Shown: one piece after another, positions 56,996-64,000 of the stretch
Layout of the letters: the number at the start of each line of letters is the position of its first letter
How positions within the stretch are numbered: position 1 is the first letter of the stretch
The notes under the pieces: generated by a model
Databases searched by the model: none
Seen by the model: the letters and a program-made list of their open reading frames with translations, nothing else
Told to the model about the DNA's origin: nothing
From: Theristus sp. LFF4_11
Taxonomy: Eukaryota > Nematoda > Chromadorea > Monhysterida > Xyalidae
Assembly: GCA_030248135.1 (NCBI GenBank)
Contig: JASANC010004355.1
Span: 186,001-250,000, forward strand
Length of the DNA stretch: 64,000 bases
Direction of reading: 5' to 3'
Position numbers and translations under genes: made by a program

Positions 56996-59299
56996 TTACC
57001 CAGCTTTATGTTCAGACTCTCCAAAATCACTTGGGTCACGAATCATCAATGCGCTATGCAGCAATGAAATGTCTGTACAGAATACCGCATGTGTGTATAG
57101 CGAAAGGGTCTTAATAAAAGTTTTAGCTAGTAGAGTGTCATTTGCTGTCAGCCACTCAATACGTTTTTGAATTAGCGGGATAGTGGAAGCATCGACAGCA
57201 AAACCTTGGACATCGCAAACAAATATGTCTGCCATACGTTTTAATGTAAGAGCTCTAAGTTGTTCACGTTCGACCTTAAAAAACTGTTCACGCGTCAGAG
57301 GGTAAATATTTTTCTTAATTCGATGTCGGCAATGGATGACAGAGTGACGCATAGTAGAACCACTAGTTATTGCATTAAGCAGCGATGACTTGGGCTTATC
57401 ATGGTCCATGTCGGCAAACACACCATGCATATAGAGTCGACGTCCATCACCTCGAAATGGACCAGCATCACGGGAAAAGTTATCCGCATAAACAGTTTTA
57501 ATAAGATCACGAGATTCTTTAGGGTTTACGCATATCACGCCAAGAGAGGGAAGGTATCTAGACGCTAATTCCCACAATGCGTTGAAATCTTCACGCTCGC
57601 TAGCAGACTTATCTCGTTTAGCAAAATAGTCAGGATTTCTTGATACGAGGCTATGCAGAGTTTTTCGAGTAGTTTGTTTATTCTTGCCTGAAACGGCCAG
57701 ACGCAAAATGCCAGTTTGATAGCATTTAAACACGACTTTGTACTGGGCGCCACTAAGGCCAATAGACTTTATATCGATTTTTATTTTAAAAGGGATATTG
57801 GAAATCATTTCAGGGGAAATGCGTATTTTTGCCCCAGATATCGAAATATCTAACAATTCACCACTGACACGTTGGAGTAGGCCTAAGCTAATAGAAGCGG
57901 GTTTCTTAAGCACATACCTTGGCTCTGTGCGCCGATTTATCATGTCTTCCATATACAGTTTGAAAACAAGTTTTTCATCGTTATCGATAAACTGTTTTGG
58001 TAATGGCTTAGCATGCTGTATGTCGTCAGGTAAGGCCTCGATAATTTGTGATGTGATATCACGAACAAAGAACACAGTTTCAATTGAGCTTAAACGATTG
58101 GTCGTAATATTTAAATTGTCAGCAATTTCATTTCGAGTTGAAGAGCTTACAGGTTTGGCTCTGACCTGCATTATCTTCAGTGAATTCGTTTTCCTAGCAT
58201 GGAAAAGAAATGTTTCTAGTAAGCCATTATTGAGCAGCTGAGAAAGAGATGCAGCGATACGGATGAAACCGTTCTTTGACTCAACTTTACCTTGGAATAG
58301 ATAAGCTTCATCTTTACATTTCATCTCTTCCAATATGCGATTAAAGAAACGAGCGGTAGGCAGTTCATGCATTGCTGCGAGATTCTTGTTCTCTCGAATA
58401 TTTCGTTCAGTGAGCAAGATGCAAACCTCATCATCACCCTTATTATAAAAGACAGGAATCCACGGGCTCGTAGCAAAAAGTATATTGCGCTCTATGATTT
58501 GGGTAGTTCTTTCTGACTCAAGGCTCTTTTCAAGTGGAAAGTGAATAGAGCGTTCATTTAACAATTTAGAATATTCTTTACTAACACGTTTCACAGTACT
58601 ATCAGTGAACTCCAGTATGAGTTCATGTCGAGATGAAACCTTATTAAAATTTGAGACCATTGCTACGCAATGCAAAGTCGTGCTACTCAATGCCAGTGGT
58701 GAAGATTTCTCCAAATGCACTTTGACACTTGTGCCTTTTTTAATTGAAAAAATACGACGATTTTGGATTTTTAGAAAGGAGGTGCCAACTTCAATGACCT
58801 CATATCGCTCAAACTTTTCGCCATACTCACACTCAACTAATTCATCATGCTGAACAGCAATATCTTCTCCAAAACTAATGTCATTTAGTGATTGTGCGTC
58901 TACTCTAAAGTGCTCAACAATTTTCTTTTGGTTTTCAGCTTTTAAACGGTTTTGATAGTATTCAGAACTAGTAACCGTTTCTAAAACACCAACGGTATAC
59001 TTGTTGAAGTAGCGTTCTGTCTCTTTATAAAGTATGTCCTCTCCCAGCTGGTCAAGGCGCATATCTATTCCAAAGTGTTTAAATTTACGAACCGGAAAAA
59101 CTGCAAACGCACTATTATTAGCACTTTCGTAAGTTTGTGACATCAACCTTTCAACTTCTTGCTTTAGTACCTTTCTTATTTTGTTTGATAGGCGGGAAGT
59201 AAATTTATTTAAACCTTCAAGCAAACGCCCTTCATTTGCATAAGGCAATAATGCGTTTATTACCGTCTGGTACCGTTGGATGATTTCACTTTCAGACAT
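56996..59299 (-). CDS. large PilZ-domain protein (c-di-GMP receptor-like)
   Basis: 767 residues from ATG 59299 (GGAG 5 bp upstream). The PilZ part starts about residue 455: RRTEPRY followed by DISISGAKIRI, the RxxxR and (D/N)xSxxG motifs that bind cyclic di-GMP. A long N-terminal region of about 450 residues with an earlier degenerate barrel-like stretch (VHLEKSSPLALSSTT...) may be a second, inactive PilZ-like unit (YcgR-N style). The C-terminal ~150 residues have no recognised domain. It could link second-messenger level to motility or plasmid behaviour. Confidence 0.75.
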   Translation of the reverse strand: MSESEIIQRYQTVINALLPYANEGRLLEGLNKFTSRLSNKIRKVLKQEVERLMSQTYESANNSAFAVFPVRKFKHFGIDMRLDQLGEDILYKETERYFNKYTVGVLETVTSSEYYQNRLKAENQKKIVEHFRVDAQSLNDISFGEDIAVQHDELVECEYGEKFERYEVIEVGTSFLKIQNRRIFSIKKGTSVKVHLEKSSPLALSSTTLHCVAMVSNFNKVSSRHELILEFTDSTVKRVSKEYSKLLNERSIHFPLEKSLESERTTQIIERNILFATSPWIPVFYNKGDDEVCILLTERNIRENKNLAAMHELPTARFFNRILEEMKCKDEAYLFQGKVESKNGFIRIAASLSQLLNNGLLETFLFHARKTNSLKIMQVRAKPVSSSTRNEIADNLNITTNRLSSIETVFFVRDITSQIIEALPDDIQHAKPLPKQFIDNDEKLVFKLYMEDMINRRTEPRYVLKKPASISLGLLQRVSGELLDISISGAKIRISPEMISNIPFKIKIDIKSIGLSGAQYKVVFKCYQTGILRLAVSGKNKQTTRKTLHSLVSRNPDYFAKRDKSASEREDFNALWELASRYLPSLGVICVNPKESRDLIKTVYADNFSRDAGPFRGDGRRLYMHGVFADMDHDKPKSSLLNAITSGSTMRHSVIHCRHRIKKNIYPLTREQFFKVEREQLRALTLKRMADIFVCDVQGFAVDASTIPLIQKRIEWLTANDTLLAKTFIKTLSLYTHAVFCTDISLLHSALMIRDPSDFGESEHKAG

Positions 59300-59362
59300 A
59301 ACTACTCCGAGAAGATTCTGCATCTAACTCACTTGTTTTGATTATTGATTGGGCTCTTTTAT

Positions 59363-59692
59363 TCACAGAGATCCATCTAATTGAAGAAAGTGCTCATAGG
59401 GTTTAATCATGCTTTCATAATGCAACTCTTCGCATGTTGTCACCTCAATATCATCCACTGAAACAAAGAACGACAAAGGTAAGAAAGGGGAGCAAACCTC
59501 TAACTGTCGATTATTGCTACCGGGTTTAACACCTTCAACTTTGTAGATCGTATCGACGGCCATAGTTCCGTACTCTTCAATTAGCGCAGAACTAAGACGT
59601 TCGCGTCGAAAGAAAACAAACCTGTTGGTCCATTCATCTATACGCGAGTCATCCTTTGAAATAGCTCCTACGGTAGAAGTAAATGATTTCAT
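59363..59692 (-). CDS. hypothetical protein (109 aa)
   Basis: Begins MKSFTSTVGAISKDDSRIDE. Lies just upstream of the PilZ gene, probably the same operon. No family recognised. Confidence 0.5.
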   Translation of the reverse strand: MKSFTSTVGAISKDDSRIDEWTNRFVFFRRERLSSALIEEYGTMAVDTIYKVEGVKPGSNNRQLEVCSPFLPLSFFVSVDDIEVTTCEELHYESMIKPYEHFLQLDGSL

Positions 59693-60296
59693 GGTGTATC
59701 TGCTTCCTAAAGTAAACTTTGCTAACGTCTACCATTGAAGTCTTTAAAGGTTTCGGGCCGAAATGATAAAGCAAGTTCATCAACGTCAATACGATGCTAA
59801 ATTTTGAAAGGCACCGTTCAAAACATGCTATGAGAAATTTCTTTAAGGCTCACATCCAACAAGCATTCAAGGTTTAAAAATAATACCCCCACTAGCAATC
59901 TAAAAAGTTCAATAAGAGTGCGTTTTTTGAGTCTTAACTGAGAAGAACAAGAGTCTCCGATAGAAGCGGAAAGAAGGAGGCAAAGTGTCTATAGAAGACA
60001 CCATTATTAGAGAAAATGGACTATTTTAGAAATATTGTCTGTTAACGATTGCAGCTTAGGGCATATAATAAAGATGTGCGTCTATGCTTACAGAAATAAA
60101 GCAGTAAAAAGTTTCCGATTGTTTCTACTGTTGACACAAATGAAATATATAATGTGTATTATTGAATTAACGACGCTAAAAGATGTCCTTAATGGACGTG
60201 ATTTGAAAATTTACGGTGATAAAACTGTTCTAGGATGTGTATGGTAGACATCATAACATCTGGGCTTTGAATTGATTTCTTTGTTGGACGAAGGTA
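59693..60296. promoter_or_regulatory. 600-bp intergenic region with several palindrome sites
   Basis: No supported gene. Sites: cgtctaccattgaag (59726-59740), agtctccgatagaag (59951-59965), tgtctatagaagaca (59986-60000, near-perfect) and tgtccttaatggacg (60184-60198). A TTGACA (about 60132) lies upstream of the plus-strand operon. Divides minus- and plus-strand genes. Confidence 0.55.
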
Positions 60297-60779
60297 ATGA
60301 AATACACGCTTTTATCACTGGCGCTAGCGCTCACCCCATTGTCATTATCGGCTGATGTTGTTTTTAAAAAACATAAGAACGTTGATAGAGAGATAGTGGT
60401 CACTTTAATAGAAACAACAAATTTCGAAAGTGAAGTAATCGAAAAAATTGTTGAAGCTGAAAGAAATAGATTCGCTGTACACTTCTCAACCTTTAGCGGA
60501 AATGAGGTTGAAAACGATATTGAACTAAGAACTTTAGCGCAAGGTAGAACCAGCATGACCGGCACAATCAAGCCAGATGTTGTTCTAAGCGATCTTGTTT
60601 ATAACGTTAAACCCTGTACAGATGAAGCTTTAAGTATAATGAACGCTGTATGCGTTAAATATCAAGCAAATGTGGAGTTAGCAATAAATAGTGACGCTTT
60701 TATGGATGAAGGCGAAGTACATTCCTTCAATGGTCGTTTAAGCAAGGCCTCTAGGTTATTGTTAAAAAGAGATGGTTAA
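60297..60779 (+). CDS. secreted hypothetical protein (160 aa)
   Basis: Signal peptide KYTLLSLALALTPLSLSADV; mature protein beta-rich with two Cys. Its end overlaps the next ATG by 8 bases, so coupled. No family recognised. Confidence 0.6.
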   Translation: MKYTLLSLALALTPLSLSADVVFKKHKNVDREIVVTLIETTNFESEVIEKIVEAERNRFAVHFSTFSGNEVENDIELRTLAQGRTSMTGTIKPDVVLSDLVYNVKPCTDEALSIMNAVCVKYQANVELAINSDAFMDEGEVHSFNGRLSKASRLLLKRDG

Positions 60780-62058
60780 AAATAAAAGATATAAAAAGTA
60801 CATAAATCAGAAAGGATTTCTAAAACTTCCTATGTTTAGGAAATTGATCGTATTGACAGCTCCTAATGGTGAAACTGTACCCCGTGATTTTTATATAGAA
60901 GAGAAAGTCACGCAGGTGGTTGATTCAACCGATAGCAATATAATTCCTAACGCAATAACTGTGGAAACTGTCGACGGAGACTTCCACATTGTAATCTCTG
61001 ATAACTTCGAAAAGTCCAAAAACAGTTTAAAGCTCTTGGCAGAGAAAGAAGACGTCAGCGTATTCTGGTTGGATAAGGAGATGCTTGAGATTCAGGGCGA
61101 TGATGATGAAGAAGACATTATCGAAGCTATCGCATTAGAGGGCGTTCGAAAATGGATTTATTGCCCATACATTGCTGAGAGTTATAATGAATGGGTTGAG
61201 TTAGTTGTCAGGGACGTAGGTAATGCAGCGGAATATCAAATAGAAAATGAAGATGTAGTTTGCGCCTCAACGATTGAGTTCGCGATGCGTGACCCAGATG
61301 TGCTCCCAGATGTCATCTACCAACAATTCAATATACGCATCGAAACATTGCTTGATGCATTTTGCCTAGAAAGTAGCGAGAGCCAAAGGCAAATTCTTTG
61401 CGCGGCAATAATAATTATCCAAGGTATCTACGATAAAAGCATTCAAGTCAGCAAGATTGCTCATCGTATAATCAACGTCCTTCGTTTATCTAACGAAGCA
61501 AAAGTATTCCTTCAGTATCATGCGCAGACAATTAACTGGAATACGATGGAGCTTGAGGCTCTTAAAAGTGCCTTACCGGTTTACCGTATTGAAGGCCTGA
61601 TAGACTTTATCGAGAGCGTGGATGCTACAGAGGATGAAATCAAACAAATTGAAAACAACCTTAAGAGCATACTAGGTTGCATCAAGCACACTTTGAGCGT
61701 ATTGCCCGGACTAAAACTGACTGAAAATGAATCAGTTTTGACCGTCGATAGGCGAGAGTGGGTTATCTCAATTCAAGCATCAAATCATTTCGATTCTGAG
61801 CAATTTGTAACTGGAGAATCACCGGAGTATATCGGTAAAGTCATACAGCATTTGAGCCAGATGGAAATGGAAAAGAAAAAGTGGATTCAAAACAATACGA
61901 GAATATATCAGTGTGTTAAGTGCAACTTCATACAAGAGCACAAGCATGCCTGTGGAGCTTGTGGTAGTTTGGAATTGCTTAATAAGTTACCAGCATCTAT
62001 CAAAGAACATAAATATAGTATTCAAGATGCAGTGAGGACATTGGGGCGTAGTCATTAA
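60772..62058 (+). CDS. hypothetical protein with C-terminal zinc ribbon (428 aa)
   Basis: Long acidic/helical protein (begins MVKNKRYKKYINQKGFLKLP; central FCLESSESQRQILCAAIIIIQ). C-terminal CVKC ... CGAC at about residues 385-405 (YQCVKCNFIQEHKHACGACGSL) forms a zinc ribbon. Second gene of a plus-strand pair with the secreted 160-residue protein. No family recognised. Confidence 0.55.
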   Translation: MVKNKRYKKYINQKGFLKLPMFRKLIVLTAPNGETVPRDFYIEEKVTQVVDSTDSNIIPNAITVETVDGDFHIVISDNFEKSKNSLKLLAEKEDVSVFWLDKEMLEIQGDDDEEDIIEAIALEGVRKWIYCPYIAESYNEWVELVVRDVGNAAEYQIENEDVVCASTIEFAMRDPDVLPDVIYQQFNIRIETLLDAFCLESSESQRQILCAAIIIIQGIYDKSIQVSKIAHRIINVLRLSNEAKVFLQYHAQTINWNTMELEALKSALPVYRIEGLIDFIESVDATEDEIKQIENNLKSILGCIKHTLSVLPGLKLTENESVLTVDRREWVISIQASNHFDSEQFVTGESPEYIGKVIQHLSQMEMEKKKWIQNNTRIYQCVKCNFIQEHKHACGACGSLELLNKLPASIKEHKYSIQDAVRTLGRSH

Positions 62059-62066
62059 TATTATGA

Positions 62067-62258
62067 CTACGCTACCAATTTACGTCGTTCTATAGTGTTA
62101 TGGTTTGTTTCTACATTAGGCAGAGTCACCGTCAAATCAACACGGTCTATACCGTTTATGCGAAGTGTTACATGACTCTTGTTGGTATCGATAACTTCCA
62201 AAAATAAATCATCGGAAATACTGATAACATCCCCAACTTTACAGTTCATTTTTAACAT
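62067..62258 (-). CDS. CsrA-like protein (63 aa)
   Basis: Begins MLKMNCKVGDVISISDDLFLE. It aligns with the CsrA strand order: VGETLMIGDEV against VGDVISISDD, then VTLRINGI where CsrA has VRIGVNAP. The LTRR start and the RNA-binding Arg44 (VHREEI) are not conserved, and a hydrophobic VDLTVTLPN takes that place. It overlaps the start of the next CsrA-like gene by 20 bases. Perhaps a partner or antagonist of the second copy; fold assignment is by pattern only. Confidence 0.55.
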   Translation of the reverse strand: MLKMNCKVGDVISISDDLFLEVIDTNKSHVTLRINGIDRVDLTVTLPNVETNHNTIERRKLVA

Positions 62259-62454
62259 TCTTTGACCTATTTATTTTGATATGTTCTGGCGCGTCGATGC
62301 CAATAGATACGCGAGTAGAACCGCTTTTAAATACCTTTATGGAGACGTCTATCTCCTTTAACTCGATTGTCGTGCCGCTAGGGCTAGACAGCTCAAACCC
62401 ATATTTCTTATTGTCGTCAGATTGCAAGATTGAAGAAGCCCCCAACAATAACAT
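62239..62454 (-). CDS. CsrA-like RNA-binding protein (71 aa)
   Basis: The core GTTIELKEIDVSIKVFKSGSTRVSIGIDAPEHIKINRSK matches CsrA/RsmA ([39 protein letters not shown]) in order and spacing; the key Arg is in INRSK. The N-terminus has about 20 extra residues in place of the usual start. CsrA dimers bind GGA in hairpin loops of mRNA. The window carries five such hairpins at 2.9-9.6 kb. It overlaps the upstream gene (62417-62734) and the next CsrA-like gene. Confidence 0.65.
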   Translation of the reverse strand: MLLLGASSILQSDDNKKYGFELSSPSGTTIELKEIDVSIKVFKSGSTRVSIGIDAPEHIKINRSKNVKNEL

Positions 62455-62734
62455 TAAGTTTCTGTTCCAACGATAGCACTACATTTGGAACGGCAAATTC
62501 AAGCCAATAGGCAAGTTTGTAATCTGGCGGAGCCATTTTAGCCATCTTTACCAAATTCAAAAGTCCTTCAGCAAACTCGAACTCCAACGACAAAGAACCG
62601 TATTGATGACAAATCTTCTCAGATAAGAGCAAAAGCTTATCCTCTGTGGGGTAAATCGACCTAACGTTACATGTCTTATTGCTGGTTATTGTTTTAAATA
62701 CATCTACCAATTCATCTAAGTTTGTATAGCACAT
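62417..62734 (-). CDS. hypothetical protein (105 aa)
   Basis: ATG 62734 with GAGGAG 7 bp upstream (the open-frame limit at 62740 is a TTG). Begins MCYTNLDELVDVFKTITSNK. First gene of the CsrA-like operon; end overlaps the next start by 38 bases. No family recognised. Confidence 0.5.
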   Translation of the reverse strand: MCYTNLDELVDVFKTITSNKTCNVRSIYPTEDKLLLLSEKICHQYGSLSLEFEFAEGLLNLVKMAKMAPPDYKLAYWLEFAVPNVVLSLEQKLNVIVGGFFNLAI

Positions 62735-62740
62735 AATCAA

Positions 62741-62935
62741 ACTCCTCTAATGAGGAATATTTTACGCAATTTGGTAAAGATGATTTGAAATTAAGGAGGG
62801 GAAAAAGTGTTTTTACTGGAAAAGATGCATCTGACAAGTACTCCGCGACTGTCTGATGCGGTAGGCCGCAATGTGTGCTGTAGGAGGACATATTTACCCC
62901 CGAAGGGGCAGGAGTGGTACTAATATAACATAAAC
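62741..62935. other. intergenic stretch with several hairpins
   Basis: Contains TGCGG-CCGCA and CCCC-GGGG stems and, on the plus strand, at least four GGA triplets. No open frame of note. Could be a regulatory leader region for the CsrA-like operon. Confidence 0.4.
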
Positions 62936-63634
62936 TTATTTAAGGGTGTGTCGTTTAGAGCGAAGAATTAATCCCTTATTACATGTAATTATCCTTTGAT
63001 TATGTGTTAAGACATAATCAGGGCATGCGCTTTCTAAAATTTTATCACCAAGCTGGAATGATACTTCTCCTTCACTGGCAGAGATAATATCTGTAATCGT
63101 CAACGAAACTGTGTCTACGGGCGAAAGCTTGCCAATGTTACGTTGAGCTAACCAAGGTAATCTGAACGCATACTGCGAGCGTTTAGAAGCTTCTGCAATC
63201 TCATTATTATAAAGCGAGTACCATTCGATACCATCTTCGCTTACAGCCTCTATTTTCAAAATTACGCGGTGTAGTTGTTTTTGTTTTATACAGGCTACTT
63301 CGCTATGTTGATGGCCCGTTACTTTCATAAGCCGCGTGTTTTCATCTATATAACAAAAACCTTGGCTGTAACCAAAACGAACTATTTGAGACCAGTTTAT
63401 AATTGACGGCACAAAATATTCAGTTTGTTTATCTGAATTCATTACTCCAACAGAGTACACTGAAGACACAGGTTCTCCCCCATATTCTCCGTGATTTGCA
63501 TCGCTTATCGCTCGAACGAGAAACTGCATTTTTTTAAGTGTTTCACACTGCGATTCATTGATTGAGTCGCGAATGCTTAGAGCATCCGCAACGAGGTTTT
63601 TTGATGTGAGAAATTGCTTGTAAATACCTCTCAT
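62936..63634 (-). CDS. hypothetical protein (232 aa)
   Basis: ATG 63634; the open-frame limit at 63643 is a GTG inside the upstream gene end. Beta-rich C-terminal half. Next to the exonuclease-like gene (overlapping end). No family recognised. Confidence 0.5.
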   Translation of the reverse strand: MRGIYKQFLTSKNLVADALSIRDSINESQCETLKKMQFLVRAISDANHGEYGGEPVSSVYSVGVMNSDKQTEYFVPSIINWSQIVRFGYSQGFCYIDENTRLMKVTGHQHSEVACIKQKQLHRVILKIEAVSEDGIEWYSLYNNEIAEASKRSQYAFRLPWLAQRNIGKLSPVDTVSLTITDIISASEGEVSFQLGDKILESACPDYVLTHNQRIITCNKGLILRSKRHTLK

Positions 63635-63636
63635 CT

Positions 63637-64000
63637 TTACCACTCACAAAATTTAGGTTTTCTGATTTTCTTTCTTTTATCAGTCACTGAATGGCCATGC
63701 CAAACGTTGTCTTTAAGAGATATATGTAGATTGGTCATGGTTTCTTCATAAATCCCAAAAAGCTTGTCGAAATCTTCATCATCAATATAAAAAGTTTCGC
63801 AATCGTCCATAGTGGCATATTCAGAGGCAACAAAGATAAAGTCGTCTAGGTCTAACCCAGTTACCACAAAGTAGCTTTCGCGATAGAACATTTCTTGTAT
63901 GCCGTAGCCCATATTTACAGCATCTTTTGAGAACGAAGTAACCTCACAACTTTTTGTTGTTTTCACGTCAACTGCACGATTGTCGAAACGTAAAAAGTCG
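63637..64000 (-). CDS. PD-(D/E)XK exonuclease (RecE/DUF3799-like), N-terminus beyond right edge
   Basis: The frame is open to the right edge. A GTG at 63966 is inside the gene, since the upstream codons read RFDNRAVDVKTTKSCEV. VDVKTTKS (D-x-K) and GYGIQEMFYRES are the catalytic and following motif of RecE/DUF3799-type PD-(D/E)XK nucleases. These degrade one strand of linear duplex DNA for recombination, often with a RecT/SSB partner; both plasmid SSBs may fit. Only the C-terminal part is in this window. Confidence 0.7.
   Translation of the reverse strand, partial: DFLRFDNRAVDVKTTKSCEVTSFSKDAVNMGYGIQEMFYRESYFVVTGLDLDDFIFVASEYATMDDCETFYIDDEDFDKLFGIYEETMTNLHISLKDNVWHGHSVTDKRKKIRKPKFCEW

Noticed and set aside
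60035..60247. 70-codon plus-strand frame
   Set aside because: Lies over regulatory sites, unusual composition, no domain.
62741..62935. CsrB-like sponge RNA
   Set aside because: A few GGA triplets and hairpins, but GGA is not consistently in loops and no promoter or terminator is clear.
1..64000. tRNA or rRNA genes
   Set aside because: None recognised by eye; a tRNAscan or Rfam search would be needed to exclude them.

Overview
This window is most likely part of a large, low-copy plasmid or phage-plasmid of a marine gammaproteobacterium, probably of the Alteromonas type. A Rep_3/RepB-type initiator (37553-38833) sits beside a roughly 0.8-kb iteron origin (39027-39808). There is no ribosomal, tRNA or core-metabolism gene. 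Almost every gene is small, hypothetical and on the minus strand. The taxonomic guess rests on protein flavour (Alteromonas-like porins, a GlyGly-CTERM protease, AT-leaning codons) and is an inference.

Layout, left to right. 0-5.8 kb: GAF/membrane protein, DUF262 protein, beta-class DNA methyltransferase, first SSB, GIY-YIG protein. 6.3-17.3 kb: C5-cytosine methyltransferase, PAPS-reductase-like PP-loop enzyme, and many short acidic proteins in operons, including a duplicated and recombined gene set at 13.4-15.6 kb. 17.5-19.3 kb: the few plus-strand genes, namely a beta-barrel protein and a small cassette whose ribosome binding site lies in a hairpin. 19.6-25.2 kb: small genes, a DnaA-box inverted repeat, a DUF4942-type methyltransferase and a TGT/DpdA-like protein. 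25.8-31.5 kb: a very large secreted metzincin protease and a zinc-ribbon-less TnpB. 31.5-37.4 kb: a second C5 methyltransferase, a second PP-loop enzyme, small membrane proteins and a NERD protein. 37.5-40 kb: replication initiator and origin. 40-42.2 kb: a canonical TnpB element inserted in a gene. 42-53 kb: hypothetical genes, a secreted HNH nuclease, a second GIY-YIG protein, a second SSB, a frameshifted third PP-loop gene and a DsbA-like protein. 53.5-55.2 kb: porin and PstS-like protein. 55.3-64 kb: a PilZ protein, unknown genes, a pair of CsrA-like proteins and the C-terminal half of a PD-(D/E)XK exonuclease.

Two patterns tie the window together. First, nearly every minus-strand operon starts from the same promoter type, TTGYGN - 15 bp - YATAAT, and most have a 15-bp palindrome TGTC-N7-GACA upstream. 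The gap between palindrome and -35 box is usually 12-13, 22-24, 32-33 or 42-43 bp, so it steps by one helical turn. This looks like a plasmid-wide regulon with a face-of-helix activator. Second, five 3'-untranslated hairpins in the first 10 kb have covarying stems but always display a loop A(A/U)GGA(U/C). That is the CsrA/RsmA recognition loop, and the same window encodes two CsrA-like proteins.

The window also carries many DNA-modifying genes (two C5 and two adenine-type methyltransferases, a TGT-fold protein, three PAPS-reductase-like PP-loop genes) with no recognisable restriction endonuclease partner. This suggests self-modification against host or phage defences. No partition, conjugation or phage structural gene was recognised inside the window.
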